Below are positions 1-12,295 of a DNA stretch of 64,000 bases, piece after piece. The notes below the pieces were generated by a model that was not told where the DNA came from, made no database searches, and saw nothing but the letters and a program-made list of their open reading frames with translations. Both the position numbers and the translations under genes were made by a program. The DNA is from Sinotaia quadrata (taxonomy: Eukaryota; Mollusca; Gastropoda; Architaenioglossa; Viviparidae), in the NCBI GenBank assembly GCA_028829895.1, contig CM054184.1, forward strand, positions 20,037,201-20,101,200, given 5' to 3'. Positions within the stretch are counted from its first letter, which is position 1, and every line of letters begins with the position of its first letter.

Positions 1-3000
1 TAGGCACGTTGAACGCTGGCACAAGGTCTCTACAGAATCTCCACGAAGCTGCAACATGCTTCGGACTCAAGACAAAAGGCCAGAAAAGCCAAAGCCACAC
101 AAAAAAAAAAACCGCTCTGAAAATATAATTTGTTTCATGAGCGACACTCTTATTTACTCGCCGACCTATACATGTGGCCTTGACATATAGCGCAGCCTAT
201 TTACAAATCGATCTTTAATCGTATTTTACATCAAAAGATAAAATAAGATACAATCTAAAATCACGCTCATGCTCATGTGTGTTACAATTACAACGCAACG
301 TATCCCACGCAAGGGATTAGATCTTTACATACAAAGTAATTATATTTTACAATAAAAGGTAAAACGTGAAATGAGTGATACGACTAAAAATCACGCATAC
401 GCGTGTTACGATTACAATAAGACATTTTACACGTAAGTGCGTTACATTATTATATACAAAATACTTCAGCGCATGCAGGCTTTCCACAAATACAATTCAG
501 TTAGTTGGCTTCCGAAAGGATGAATTTAATCTTCCCTAATCTTTATACAATAAAGATAAACTATCATTCAACAATACAACACTTTATATAGAGACGCAAA
601 TACACCAAAATATATCCACTCTATTATCTAGACATAAAATAACACGGTTATAGACACAAAATAACAGTCAAAGACACTTGAAACAAGAGTCATAGACACA
701 TGAAATAACACGGTTATAGACACATAAAATAACAAAGACACTTGAAACAAGAGTCATAGACACATGAAATAACACGGTTATAGACACATAAAATAACAGT
801 CATAGACACATGAAATAACACCGTCAAAGACTGATGAAATAACATGTGTCAAAGACTGATGAAATAACCATAGACACATGAAATAACATAACATAATCGA
901 AGACGCACAAACAAATACGTCATATATAATTTAACATGATATTCATACAGTACGTAAATAGCAGTCATAAATACCAACCTAGCATAGTCATTAACACGTA
1001 ATTAACAGTCAGTAGATAAAATATGACATTTATAAATACGTAAATAATAGATTTATAAGTACTCTTAGTAAACATAAATAACACAGATGTATCAAATTGC
1101 CAAGTGTAATAACACACGTCAACAAGCCTTAAATATACGTATATTGCACTGTCAAATGTAAATACTAAAGGCAACAAACACATAAAATAGCAAACCAAAA
1201 CCCACAATTGATTTAGCACTGTAAATAAATTGTCATTATCTCTCTATATTTATAAACCAGTAACATTTAATAACTAGAAGCGTGTTTATTGTTTGATACC
1301 CTGTTACGTTTCCAGTATTTATTTAGAGACCCTGCTTAGGAAATTATGGAAGCTTTAATTTACTAATTAAACTAATTCCCTCTCATTTAACCTAAACAGA
1401 CTGGTTGCTCAAATTATCATTCGACTAAATTAAAAATGCATCTTTGTAGTCTAGATCACAGATTTACGAACTGACAACTTGCGTACAATAGCTGGTTTGG
1501 AGATCGTTAAAAACTCCCTTAGATTCATATGCATTCGTTACGTCATTCATTTAGCTCAAACAGCCCCCATCCAAACCACATTTTAGGTCTATGCATACAA
1601 ATTACTACTAAAGAGGTTCTTAACAAGATGAAAAATGAATTTAATATTTAACAACTAACAGTAACAATTAATTATGAGCACGAAGTCTAGATTCAAAATA
1701 ATTGTAATTTCCCACTCAATCCTTAGAGTCAATTGTCTTTATAGAGAATTGTTCTGCCAAATATTCACTTGATCCGGGAGGGTAGAAAATGTACTTATCT
1801 ACACTCTTGACGCCACGTGGTTTCCAAACTGGTTAGATCTGGTCCACATCACTTTGGCTCATCGCCGGTACTGCTTGTAGCATTAACAGTCAATCGTCCA
1901 CTGAATTACTGCATCGCTAACGTACTTGCGACGATGTTAACCGTAGTTAACATGATGTACTTCTACATAGAATACGTATGGGTCATGAAGATACCAGAGT
2001 CGGCGTGCGACTCAAGAAGTACGAAGGTAGAGAGGAATAAAATAAGAACCCGTCTGAAACAAAGGATTTGGGCTCTGTAACTATTTGCGTCTATATTCGC
2101 AAAACCCAAGCACGTGTTTCTTTGTTTAAAGGTTCTGAATTTAGAATCTTTGACTATCGTGTCGTTTACAATTCAAATATGGTTATATTTAATTATACAC
2201 TGTGGTTCACATGTGTGTTACATGTAACATTACACGAACGTATGAATTCCCAAATATTTACAGCATTAAAATTGGAATTCACACAAAAGGATTAATTCAA
2301 AATGAAGCATGAATGCTTTACAATTTTACATGAAAAATTATACGCAAGAACAATTTGAATTACAAAGAAAAATTCACAACGTGCACAGACATTCTGGCGG
2401 CGCTAGGGAATTTAAGGTTTATATAAATTAAAGATAAGAAAGAGTTACAATAATTTATATACAATAACTTTTAGATTTGTCCTTTTTTATCGAAACAGGT
2501 GCTTTGGCTAAGATAGTGATAAGCTGCACAAAATACATACATTAATTCAATTACAAAATACAATCAACAAATGCTATAATTTGTAAGAAGTAGATGTGTT
2601 ACCTCTTAAAAGTAGATTTACTGCTTAAGCACGGGCTCTTTCGACTCTCTCACGACTCGATATGCGGCGGACGGAGCTAATTCAGCTGGCTTGTGCGTCT
2701 GCCAATTCTGGGAAGCGAGTACTGATTTCGCGTGCGTGTTATCGTATTTATTAAACTGCATTGACGCATCACGTGACTACTCATGTGGTATGTTGTTGAT
2801 TTCGAAGGTGCAGGACAATAGCCTAAAGTTATGCAACAAATCTGACCTCCTTGCTAGAAGCTTCTAGATACTGGTGTATCATGGGAGAACTTTAACAAAG
2901 GTCCTTTTCAAAATTTGATTTTTGAAAAACAGCAATTGGGTTAAGAGGTCATGACACAGAATTTGTCTGACTCTGTAACATACCCCAACAGAAAATATTA

Positions 3001-3454
3001 ATCACCGCACAAAACACAAAGACTATACAAATATTATTGAATGAATTTTTCTTAAAATAAGAATGATAAAGAATTAACGCAAGTATTCTGCAATGAAATA
3101 TTTTATTTAAAAACAGTGTTGCACAACAATCTTTCATACAACTGGCCAACAGTAAATTTTTTCTCCTAAAGGATTCACACAAAATCTCTCAATTGAAACT
3201 TTAGAATCCTTCTAATATTTCAATCTTTTTCCAGTCACTTTTTAAACTCACATTCACACAAGATTAATTTTATTATCTCCTGACAGACTATCCCTTTGAA
3301 ATAGCTTTTTCATATCCGGGCATACCTGAACTGTGATTTTATTTTCATTCTTGATTTTCAATATTATTTCACACCATGGGGATTGGTGCGCCTTTGTTCC
3401 TGAAGTTGACAACAAGGACTTTTACGACTTAATACAGACTTTGGTCTGTGTCAG
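1..3454. other. AT-rich non-coding stretch
   Basis: I see no supportable exon here. ORFs are short, with no domain-like composition or convincing splice pairs. Degenerate repeats built on a 'tagacacatgaaataacac' theme lie at about 640-880, and an A10 run follows a non-repetitive piece at about 100. About 2,630-2,830 is less AT-rich and could be an old transposon fragment, but nothing identifies it. Earlier exons of the membrane-protein gene that resumes at 4,255 could lie here or left of the window. Confidence 0.5.
640..880. repeat. degenerate minisatellite (tagacacatgaaataacac theme)
   Basis: Irregular tandem copies of 'tagacacatgaaataaca' and 'tagacacataaaataacag' variants separated by 'cggtta' or 'gtca' spacers. 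No coding potential. Confidence 0.7.
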
Positions 3455-4061
3455 GGAAGTCTAGGCACATTATGCCGAGTCATGAAAACATTATTTTCAT
3501 TTTATTAATTGTTCATCATCTATCTATTTAATTTATGAGACGGTATTTCCGCTGTCCAACTTGCGCTCGGTGGTAAAAAAAAAATACAGTAATCATTTAA
3601 CAATCACATAAATATTTTACATAGTATTCTACAAATAAGAAATACAATAATTTAGAGACAGACAATATATTTGCCACTATGTAATGTTCGTGCACGGTCA
3701 ACCTGGACGCGATAATCTACCCTTGGATGTGGGCACCCCACAAAAAAAAAATGTGTGCGTCTGAGGAATTCGGTTCATTCACGCGTATATATGAATGACT
3801 CTGGGTCAGTTAGCGGATTAACACTACATCACGATACGGAACGCAAATGATCAAATATGGGCATCTCGTATCCGGTTAAAGGCCTTTCCTTCACCTTTAG
3901 AGTGACCTACATACTACTAACTCATAAACAACTATTGCATCATCAAGCGCAAGTCCACTAGTGGAAATACCTTCTCATAAATTAGATAACGATGGTTATG
4001 AAACAATTAATAATATATGGGGAAAATGTTTCATAATTCGGCATAATGTGCCTACACTTCC
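3455..4061. mobile_element. MITE-like element with long terminal inverted repeats
   Basis: The left end (GGAAGTCTAGGCACATTATG at 3,455) is the imperfect reverse complement of the right end (4,018-4,061; GGAAGTGTAGGCACATTATG read inward). The match continues inward through an AATTTATGAGA block and an ACTTGCGCT block, so the terminal repeats run about 120 bp each (about 3,455-3,575 and 3,938-4,061) around an unrelated AT-rich core. No transposase ORF is present. This is the form of a non-autonomous DNA transposon, or a fold-back element. I could not fix a clean target-site duplication. The right end directly abuts the 82 bp repeats that lead into the exon at 4,255. Confidence 0.65.
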
Positions 4062-4066
4062 TTACA

Positions 4067-4254
4067 GTGACCTTTATGTCATTGTTTCAAGTGATCAGTA
4101 ATGTTACAACTGTCACAGGAATACGATTAACAATACGGAAGAAGTAACGTGAACTTTGTGTCACTGTTTCAGGTGATCGATACTCTTACAACTGTTACAG
4201 GAATATGATTGACAATATGGAAAAAGTAACGTGACCTTTGTGTCACTGTTTCAG
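4067..4254 (+). repeat. 82 bp tandem copies of a splice acceptor
   Basis: Starts at 4,067, 4,149 and 4,231 share 'gtgacctttgtgtcactgtttcag' variants followed by 'gtgatcgatactcttacaa'. The third copy runs into the exon at 4,255, so the intron end, the acceptor AG and the first roughly 45 exonic bases are all part of the unit. In the upstream copies the exon frame meets a TGA after about 11 codons. Confidence 0.8.
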
Positions 4255-4414
4255 GTGATCGATACTCTTACAATTGATGAAGGAATGCGGCTGACAATAC
4301 GTAAGCACAACGAGACAAACCACGATAATAATTTCGGTTGTAAGATCACTACAAAGACATCATCTGATTATTCTTTCGATTATAATATCAATTCCTACAC
4401 GATCCTAAATGAGT
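4255..4414 (+). CDS. Membrane-protein gene: extracellular exon (partial gene)
   Basis: First recognisable coding exon of a + strand gene whose 5' part is missing. It is preceded by 'gtttcag' and ends at T|gtaagt. Only the frame starting GTG is open (phase 0 in, phase 1 out). It encodes about 53 residues beginning VIDTLTIDEG and containing FGCKITTKTSSDY, with several potential N-glycosylation sites (for example NETN). I do not recognise the fold; one Cys and beta-like alternation would suit an Ig- or CUB-like edge, but that is a guess. It joins in phase to 5,215, which leads to a transmembrane exon, so it should be extracellular. Confidence 0.55.
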
Positions 4415-4796
4415 GTAAGTACAAATTAAATTTACAATCTTCATCGGTAGATTAGTCTAACATGAAACTAATACTACTTTGGTAAAGCTGATTTTTAATA
4501 TTATGCTTATCTTAACATTTCTTTTGCTGTATTGTATAAATTTACACTTATCATAACGTTTCATTCTCTAATAACCAAATGTCTCAGGAATGCTCTCATC
4601 AAAAGTTATTTTATATTCTGTCTAACAGTTACATGGTTTAAACCTTTCCTTGTTTAAAAATTCAAATAAAACAACAACAAACACATATTTCCAAAGAAAG
4701 TGAAGTGTTCCATTAAGATAATAATTATTTGAAGTGTAGTTACGTAACTGTGTTTATAAGAATTCAGTGTGTTCATTCCTGAATTAATGAAAATCT

Positions 4797-5037
4797 GTTT
4801 TAATTACAACAAATATCTATGGCGGTAATGTTATCCGTTTTAATTACAACAAATATCTATGGCGGTAATGTTATCCGGTTTAATTATAACAAATATCTAT
4901 GGCGGTAATGTTATCCGGTTTAATTACAACAAATATCTATGGCGGTAATGTTATCCGGTTTAATTATAACAAATATCTATGGCGGTAATGTTATCCGGTT
5001 TAATTACAACAAATATCTATGGCGGTAATGTTATCCG
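4797..5037. repeat. 40 bp minisatellite, 6 copies
   Basis: Unit contains 'aacaaatatctatggcggta' and repeats every 40 bp (compare 4,801 and 4,841), nearly identical, with alternating attacaac / attataac variants. Lies inside the intron 4,415-5,214. Confidence 0.9.
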
Positions 5038-5214
5038 ATGCAAAAACATATATGAAAAGAAATCTGTATTATTTGTTTGATTAATATTTCTTATTTTTTA
5101 AATTAATATTTAAGGCATGTTTGCTGTATAATTACCATATAACAAATTTAATTCGAATTTTAATTGTTAACATACAAGACTTTATAAAAAGAAATTGTTT
5201 CCATATTCCAACAG

Positions 5215-5262
5215 CTTTAGATGAGACAACTGTTCAGGCTTCTTTGTCTACTACAACTATTG
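5215..5262 (+). CDS. Membrane-protein gene: Thr/Ser stalk exon
   Basis: A 48 nt exon between 'ccaacag' and G|gtacgt, phase 1 to phase 1. With the T left over from the previous exon it reads SLDETTVQASLSTTTI. The Thr/Ser-rich, cysteine-free composition is typical of an O-glycosylated membrane-proximal stalk. It joins in frame to the transmembrane exon. Confidence 0.55.
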
Positions 5263-6410
5263 GTACGTAAAGAAAGTATTTTTACAAAGATTTTTCGAAC
5301 ATAATAAGGATTAGTTAAAAGATTATATGTCTTCCTTATAAGTGTATAATAATATATACATTAACACTTTATACCATAAATGAAATTGCTTACTGTGTAT
5401 AGGCGTCGTAGTGTAAACTTCATTGTATGGGGAAAAAAGAATACTTATACCGATATACAGGTCTATAGACAGAGATATACACTGTCAACCTCTAATAAAG
5501 TAGAAATTTCAGTTTGTAAATTATACAATTTTAATGCATTAATGAATTATAATTAGTATTTCAATATTGAAAATAGAAATGTAATAGTCACCTGAGTATG
5601 AAATTCTTGTAGCCTGTTGCCTATGTTGGTTATGAATGGAAAAATATACTTCCAGACATTTGAGCAAGTAGAAAGGTGTGCAGTAAGCAATGGGCAAGAT
5701 GTTAATTCTCCACCCCCTGGGCCGCCGTAACCTTAGGCTAATCCCCCAAAGACACCTTCTGGCTGGCCACACCTGTTAGAAAGATGGAAGATATTAATAG
5801 ATTATGTAGAACAGAAGAGTGATAGTTCAAGAAGATATTTGGAGGCTCCCTGATACATACAGCCAGGATAGTAAATAAATACAAGTGACAGACTACAACA
5901 TATAAAATGTGAGTTATGCTTCACAATAAATACCAGACCATTGATTATCTGCATCAGCAACTAAAAGTGAATTAGTGCATCTAAGTTAATTACTTGAATG
6001 TATATCACCCCAGGAATCACGCAACACAGACATACAGAGACACAGCTCAAGCAAAAACACCCAACAACACCCAAAGAATACAAAGAGCCAAAACATTTCA
6101 AATTAAACAACACTAAGCTAAAATACACTGAAATTGTTTCAATTTTTATTAATCAGTCCCTGAAAATGGACGGGTGAGAACAAAGTGCAAAAAGAGAGGA
6201 GTGAAAGAGAAAAGACGAAGAGAGAAAGAGTGCGCAGAAGGAGAGCGATGGAAGAGGGCGGTGAGAGAGAAAGGAGAAAGAGAATATGGGTAGATAGAGG
6301 AACAATGAGAGAGAGAAGGTTAAGAGCACACTTGAAGGAAAGAGAGAAGTATGTGGAAGTGTGGGATTTGTTGATGATCAAGATTTATTTTAACGTTTTT
6401 CTGTTTGCAG
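5263..6410. other. Intron of membrane-protein gene
   Basis: Non-coding. About 5,690-5,780 is relatively GC-rich (gggccgccgtaacc) and may be an old repeat insertion. About 6,180-6,360 is a purine-rich GA tract (agagagaaag) that gives spurious Arg/Glu ORFs. Confidence 0.5.
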
Positions 6411-6504
6411 AAAATTCTCAAACAGTCAATGGTCTCGTCATTTACAGTGCAGTAGTTGCCTCTGCAGTGGGCTTTCTCATCGTTATCGTTGTAGTCGTCG
6501 GTAG
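6411..6504 (+). CDS. Membrane-protein gene: transmembrane exon
   Basis: Follows 'ctgtttgcag'. Phase 1 in, read as ENSQTVNGLVIYSAVVASAV then GFLIVIVVVVGR. That is a stalk end followed by an unbroken hydrophobic helix of about 23 residues, clearly a single transmembrane segment of a type I protein. Two donors are possible: GTCG|gtaggt at 6,500, or GTAG|gtatga at 6,504. I prefer 6,504 because it leaves phase 2, which opens the next exon (6,731) without a stop. The 6,504 donor is also the start of a 46 bp tandem repeat. Confidence 0.65.
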
Positions 6505-6644
6505 GTATGAACAACTGACAATAATTAGTTTACGTGATAAGGATATACGGGTATGAACAACTGACACTAATTAGTTTACGTGAAAAGGATATACGGGTAT
6601 GAACAACTGACACTAATTAGTTTACGTGATAAGGATATACGGGT
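6505..6644 (+). repeat. 46 bp repeat carrying the splice donor, 3 copies
   Basis: Copies start at 6,505, 6,551 and 6,597. Each begins gtatgaacaactgaca, the donor sequence of the preceding exon, and ends ggatatacgg. Decoy donors therefore lie at +46 and +92, neither of which keeps the frame. Confidence 0.85.
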
Positions 6645-6730
6645 ACATATGTGACATAATTTCTTTTGAAGTTTTTCAAAGAAAGAAATCTACACAAACA
6701 GGTCTTACATAATAATTTTTAAGACCACAG

Positions 6731-6795
6731 GTCCCACAACCACTACTATTATCGCCATAATTTTCTTCTTCATATTTTATCAGCGAGACATTTAG
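6731..6795 (+). CDS. Membrane-protein gene: basic juxtamembrane exon
   Basis: A 65 nt open block between 'gaccacag' and G|gtatgt. Entered in phase 2 it reads RSHNHYYYRHNFLLHILSAR then HL, a His/Tyr/Arg-rich stretch right after the helix, which fits a cytoplasmic juxtamembrane segment. It leaves in phase 1, matching the exon at 8,422. Entered in phase 1 it would end in TAG, so its use depends on the 6,504 donor. Possibly alternatively spliced. Confidence 0.4.
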
Positions 6796-7079
6796 GTATG
6801 TATTAGATTATTAGATTAGTTGGTTAAATGTTGGTCATTTGTTATCTTTATCTTTACTGTTCTACTTATTTGAAATAATAAATATTAAATAAAAATGAAT
6901 AAATGATACATTAAATTCCCTAATGAAATTATAGCTCAAGCATGAGCAACCTTTTTCGGTTTACGGACTGAACGCCCAGTTGAGTTGGTAGAGCCAGACG
7001 CAAAAAACAAAATCCCTATAAACATGATACCTAATTGTCGACATTATTGAGTTTTCTGCCACTGTCAAAGCTTAATTAC

Positions 7080-7425
7080 ACATATTATTAACATATCATT
7101 TCTAAATATTATATTCAGATAGTTACGGCACTATTTCAACTGAAAATGAACTTTAATTAGGCATAATTACCTTGTTGTTATCATATCATTTCTACAATAT
7201 TATAATCAGATAGTTACGGCAGTATTTCAGCTAAAAATGAACTTTAATTACCAGGCATAATTACCTTGTTGTTATCATATCATTTCTACAATATTATATT
7301 CAGATAGTTACGGCAGTATTAAAAATGAACTTTAATTAGGCATAATTACCTTGTTGTTATCATATCATTTCTACAATATTATATTCAGATAGTTACAACA
7401 GTATTTCAGCTAAAAATGAGACCTA
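7080..7425. repeat. about 90 bp minisatellite, 4 copies
   Basis: Imperfect copies with 'cagatagttacggcagtatt' and 'ttaccttgttgttatcatat', one shortened by an internal deletion. Intronic. Confidence 0.75.
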
Positions 7426-8421
7426 GACATTCTTTGACGAATGCACCATCAGAGTAAGTCATTGGGTGTCTAGCAATATTTATTTTTACATCGAAGAAAG
7501 CTTGCCATTGTAAATTGTCGATTTTGTTCAAGAAAACAATTTTAGAAAACCATCTCATGACAAGTCAATGGTTTCTGCAAGTTTTGAGCTTTTTCTTGTC
7601 TTCGCTCACAGTTCAATTTTTCATAGCTTGAATGTTTTTATTTGTAGTGTCATTTTATCGCGTATTCTTTTATGACAGAAACGGTATTTTTAGAATGGTA
7701 TTTTTAGAATGTATTTAAATAAATAGCTTTATCTTTGTAGATAGTTATATATTACTATCTTTTCCTCTTTTCTTTGACGCCATCTCAAACGTCAGAATGA
7801 AAGAAAGAATATATTCACAAATTAAAATCTAATTAAACATTACTTTGCCAGATTGGTTGTACAGCTTCGTTTTTCTTTGTTTTGCAATGACGTCTGGCAA
7901 GACAAGCAGTTTTGTTGCTTGTAATTATATTGTAGAGCTCCTCGGACATTTTGGTTTGATGTACAACTCTTTGATGTCGATTGTTTTCAGATGTGTACAC
8001 TTAAGAGTCGAAAGCATGAATATACGGTGTTTTTCGGGCGTGATTTTATTATAATTTGATTGTCTTCCGTGGACTGGATGAAACCATTGCACATGCCCAT
8101 TATAGATTTAATTGTCTCACTTCGCGTAGATGCATAAATAAAACTTTTTCAGGTCTATTATGTAGTTTCAAGCTAAATAATGCATGGAATTATTTGATAG
8201 ATTTTGTGACTCGATTACTCAGTTTATTAATCTATATTTGAGTAAATTACAATGTAAATTTGATATGTACACATACGCACACACAGTATAAATATGCAAG
8301 GTATAATAGAACATTTTTATTGTTTATACGATAAGTAACATTGACTTTTTTAATACAGGTAGCATTCTGTATATTTTTTCCTAGAAAGAAAACAAAGTAT
8401 TGTTTATTTTATTTCATGCAG

Positions 8422-8475
8422 CATTTCGACGTGGGCGACTGAATATTTTCTCGAATTCTTGTCTTTTAACAACTG
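8422..8475 (+). CDS. Membrane-protein gene: cytoplasmic exon
   Basis: A 54 nt exon between 'atttcatgcag' and G|gtatgt, phase 1 to phase 1. It reads AFRRGRLNIFSNSCLLTT. The FRRGR cluster suits the inner face of the membrane. It can join the transmembrane exon through 6,731, or directly if the 6,500 donor is used, and it joins the terminal exon at 12,020 in phase. Confidence 0.45.
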
Positions 8476-8789
8476 GTATGTATTGACGAAATCTTTTCGT
8501 CCCTTTGTTATGACTATAGCATAACTAACAGAATAACAATAGCCTCTAGTACTGGGGAAGCAAATAATACGACCACACTAAATGTTTCCACTATAATTCT
8601 TAAGCTCATTCTTCATAATTATTCTCCATGGCAAAGTCCCGTTGCTATTACAGAAATTATTTTATTAAATCTTTACTTACAATTGACATTTTCTCTAAGG
8701 AAACCCTCCTTCTAGTGTACGTTGGGACAAAGCCAAAATCAAAGTACATGCAAATATAAAATTATAACATCATGCCATTCAAAATAATA

Positions 8790-8950
<161 letters not shown>

Positions 8951-9006
8951 ACACGCTAACGCCAGCTAGTTAATTGTTATTATTATTATTATTAATTAAT
9001 TAATTA

Positions 9007-9911
9007 ATCGTCAATAACTACTTACAAGTGAAGAGAATGTTAATCTATGTTGTTAATAAGTGTCCAGCAGACACCACTCTTCTCTTTCACTTGGCTGATA
9101 TACAAGCATTGTAAAATGTTTCCTCTCTTCCACATAATTAAAGACAAACATTTAACGCCACACTTGTCTTTTAGCAACAATAATTCAGGAGTTGGAAAAC
9201 GTCTTACTAAAGAACACAAATCTGTCTTTAATCTATATTTAGCGAGCCCCCCTCCACACAACATACGGTTATCAATATGCGTAATAGGATCAATAAATTT
9301 AACAATATGCATATAACAAATACAATGAAAAAGATTACTACTCATCAATATTTCCACAGAAACAGGTTCAAATAATTGTAATATCCTTACAGTCTTTTAT
9401 CATAACACAATTCAATAGATTAGTCTCAATACAAATCACAGGAGAGTTCTTATCAGAGAACAGAAATGGAGTTATTAGAGATAAGCGTTAATAGTTTGTA
9501 CATAACCTAGTTTAGGCTCTGTCTCATAAATGTTTTGCGTGCTTTAGTAACAGTCACAAGTTATTGTTCATATCAGTTCCAGGTATTTCCCTCCTCACCT
9601 GAAATTATTGTACACAGTGCTAATCACCGTATTGTAACTGGATACTTTGAATAACACAGACATGGCAAATTCCTAATGCCCATGGTAAAACATCCACATT
9701 TCAAAGGCCCCTTTATATGTCCGACTTCTAATCGTTTCTCAAGCCCCCACTGCCAGAGAAGAGTAATTTCTTTTTTCTATATCATCAAGAAGTGTGGATG
9801 AACAATAAGAAGAAATAAAGAAATAGAAATTTATTTAACAATATAAATTTACCTACACCACCACACAACATAATGATAGCAATTAATTATATTTACACTA
9901 TGGACATTCAC

Positions 9912-9988
<77 letters not shown>

Positions 9989-12019
9989 ACACACACACAC
10001 ATGCATACAGTGGGTCAGACTTTTAGCAGCCTGATAGTCAATGTTTGTTATAGTTTCTCTGAATTCGTTTCACTCCTCATGAATATTTCTGAAATAATTT
10101 CAGTGTCAATTGACATACACAACTTTTGCAATGATCATAAGATCACAAAGAAGAGAGAGGTTATATAGATAGATAATATTTTAAGGTTGAATTGACTAGA
10201 ATTGTAGAAATTTGTCCCCTTTGTCCTTTCACTGTTGATGTGATAAAAATTAGTGACGTCAGAGATGGGACACTCGTGCATTCAGCTCAGCTAGGTCACT
10301 TACGGTTGAATGTCAGTTGTAGGACTCCAGAGTCAAGCATGGAATTAGTTGTGACAATGAAAGGAAGCAAAAACGCACTCCTGTTCATAAGGACTTTGAA
10401 GGAGTTCACATTATATATCTCTCCCCTTAAATAACTTAATAATTACATAGTTCAATTATTCAGTTGTTTTAGCTGTGACTGATTAGTGTTACCCCCTTAC
10501 TATAGATAAACAATGAAATTGCACTACATGCTCCCATTACAAATTAATTACATATATCAATACACAATCAAATATAATTAAAGAAAGTAATATAATTCAC
10601 CTACTAGTGCCAGTACATATACCGAATAAAGTGTACTAATGAGAGCAGAATCTGAATTTGTACTGGACTACTGCCCCTATGCGACAATTAGACCACAACA
10701 ATCTATAATAATAAAAAAACCCAGTTAATATTACTACTACACAGCTTTGAACGATAAAAGAAAAGAATAATACAACAGAAAAGAATAAAAGAGAAGGGAT
10801 TTATGAAAGCAAGTTATCATCTTCCGAAGTAGCACCATTGGCTGCAAGTTTCTTTAGTTCTTAATATTTCATTTAACAGTCGTTCCTATCAGAGCGGGTA
10901 GCATGAACTTTGACTTTAGGACTGTCAGTAGAAAATACACAGATCTTGGCTGAAATGTGCAAAGTAGTTGATAAAGCTCCGTATCGCATCTGTAAGGATA
11001 TGGCATGAAGATGATCTCTAATAGGTTTCAGTTTACGGGGGAAACTGTCATTTGACCAGGTAATGTTAGCGTAAGGGTAAGAGTGACAGCCTTGATAGAA
11101 GCTGCTAGGAAGTGGCGAAGAGTTATTTCTCGCCATTAATGTTTACCGCTGATGCATGCACTTATGTTTGCGTTGTAAAAGGTAGATGTTGCTGAAAGAA
11201 CATAAGTTGATGCTGGATGTCCAAACCTGAAGATTTCTATTGTCTGTTAGGTGTCCAGCATTTTCTCTTGGCATTGCTTAGATTTTTATGAGCATTGCGT
11301 ACAGAGAACGCATGCACTGCAATATGACTGATGGTTTTTGGGACAGGCATTGCCAAACACAAAACTCAAAGCCCGTATTCTGTTTCCTGGCAATGGGATT
11401 TTACCTAGTTCATAGTTGTGATTCAACGGAATTGGGGAATTAAGTCTGTTAATTAAGGAGTGTTAATGCAAATGGAAATTCAAATTGTAGTAGATTGACC
11501 AGATCAAGGTGACATGATTCCAAATTGATTTGAGGTATGCTCATGAGAGATATTATTGGATAGCAAAATATTATTATTAGTCAATAGTCAGTCAAATATT
11601 TGACCTTATCTGCGAGTGAACATGCTGACAGATTGTGCTAATTTACAAAGTGACTAGAATCTAAACATATCGATATTTATGGATTATATGTTATTAATTA
11701 ATAAATAATTATCTTAATAAGTGAACGGTGCCCAGGGGTGTCACAGGGGTCATCTACAGGTATCCTTTTGTATATATTACAATATGATTGACCTGACACA
11801 GAAAACACAAGCAAAGGACAAGGTTAGATTATCTAGTGCGCTAGTGTGTTAAGCACAAGTTATGGACAATTAAACTGGCGATAATGGAATAAAACTATTT
11901 TAAAGACAACATTATAATGCTGTTAAAAAAAAGAATTATACGGAGTTTTCCCCTTGTCTTAAGTACATAGCTAATATTTTCACATATATTTAAAATGTTT
12001 TTACTTTTTATTCTGCCAG
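9007..12019. other. Intron or intergenic DNA
   Basis: No supportable exon. It contains the (CA)n run at about 9,913-10,000. An 87-codon minus-strand ORF (10,873-11,136) sits in non-repetitive sequence but shows no recognisable domain or splice context, so I do not call it a gene. Confidence 0.5.
9913..10000. repeat. (CA)n microsatellite
   Basis: About 43 CA units with a single actc interruption near the 3' end. Confidence 0.98.
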
Positions 12020-12198
12020 AGGATGGGAGAAACGCAGCAAATGATGAAAGATGTTCGTTGCTCTCTCAAAGAGATGGACAATTTAACATTTTGCCAGAAC
12101 CAAATAACCGTCTTGAAGAGTGGTTCGCCACCGTCGACTCCTCCCGGAACAGCGTTAACAGTGAGAACAGTGGCAGCGATAATGATTTGTGTGACTGA
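12020..12198 (+). CDS. Membrane-protein gene: terminal cytoplasmic-tail exon
   Basis: Follows 'ttctgccag'; entered in phase 1 it stays open for 59 residues to TGA at 12,196. It begins EDGRNAANDERCSLLSQRDG and ends VNSENSGSDNDLCD. The composition (acidic, Ser/Asn-rich, soluble) is that of a receptor cytoplasmic tail. The six exons 4,255, 5,215, 6,411, 6,731, 8,422 and 12,020 sum to 600 nt and read through without a stop. A second frame is also open here (12,023-12,241, ending in a hydrophobic run), but it is not reached from the upstream phase. Whether this is the only 3' end of the gene is unclear (see 15,510 and 18,411). Confidence 0.5.
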
Positions 12199-12295
12199 AA
12201 TATTCATAGTCATCACCTATGCGATAACTAGGATCGCAGGGTGATGTTACATACGCCAATTGATTGACATTTATTCCATGTATCGTTCTCAAATT

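Noticed and set aside
4797..5037. Regular 40 bp direct repeats suggestive of a CRISPR array
   Set aside because: No unique spacers between repeats; eukaryotic intron minisatellite.
6971..7003. tRNA-like 'gagttggtagagccagac', possible SINE A-box
   Set aside because: No B-box, no poly(A) or flanking duplication, no second copy in the window.
10873..11136. 87-codon minus-strand ORF in unique sequence
   Set aside because: No recognisable motif, splice context or neighbour; length is within chance for this composition.
12023..12244. 73-codon ORF ending in a hydrophobic helix
   Set aside because: Overlaps the tail exon in another frame and is not reachable in phase from the transmembrane exon; lower plausibility.
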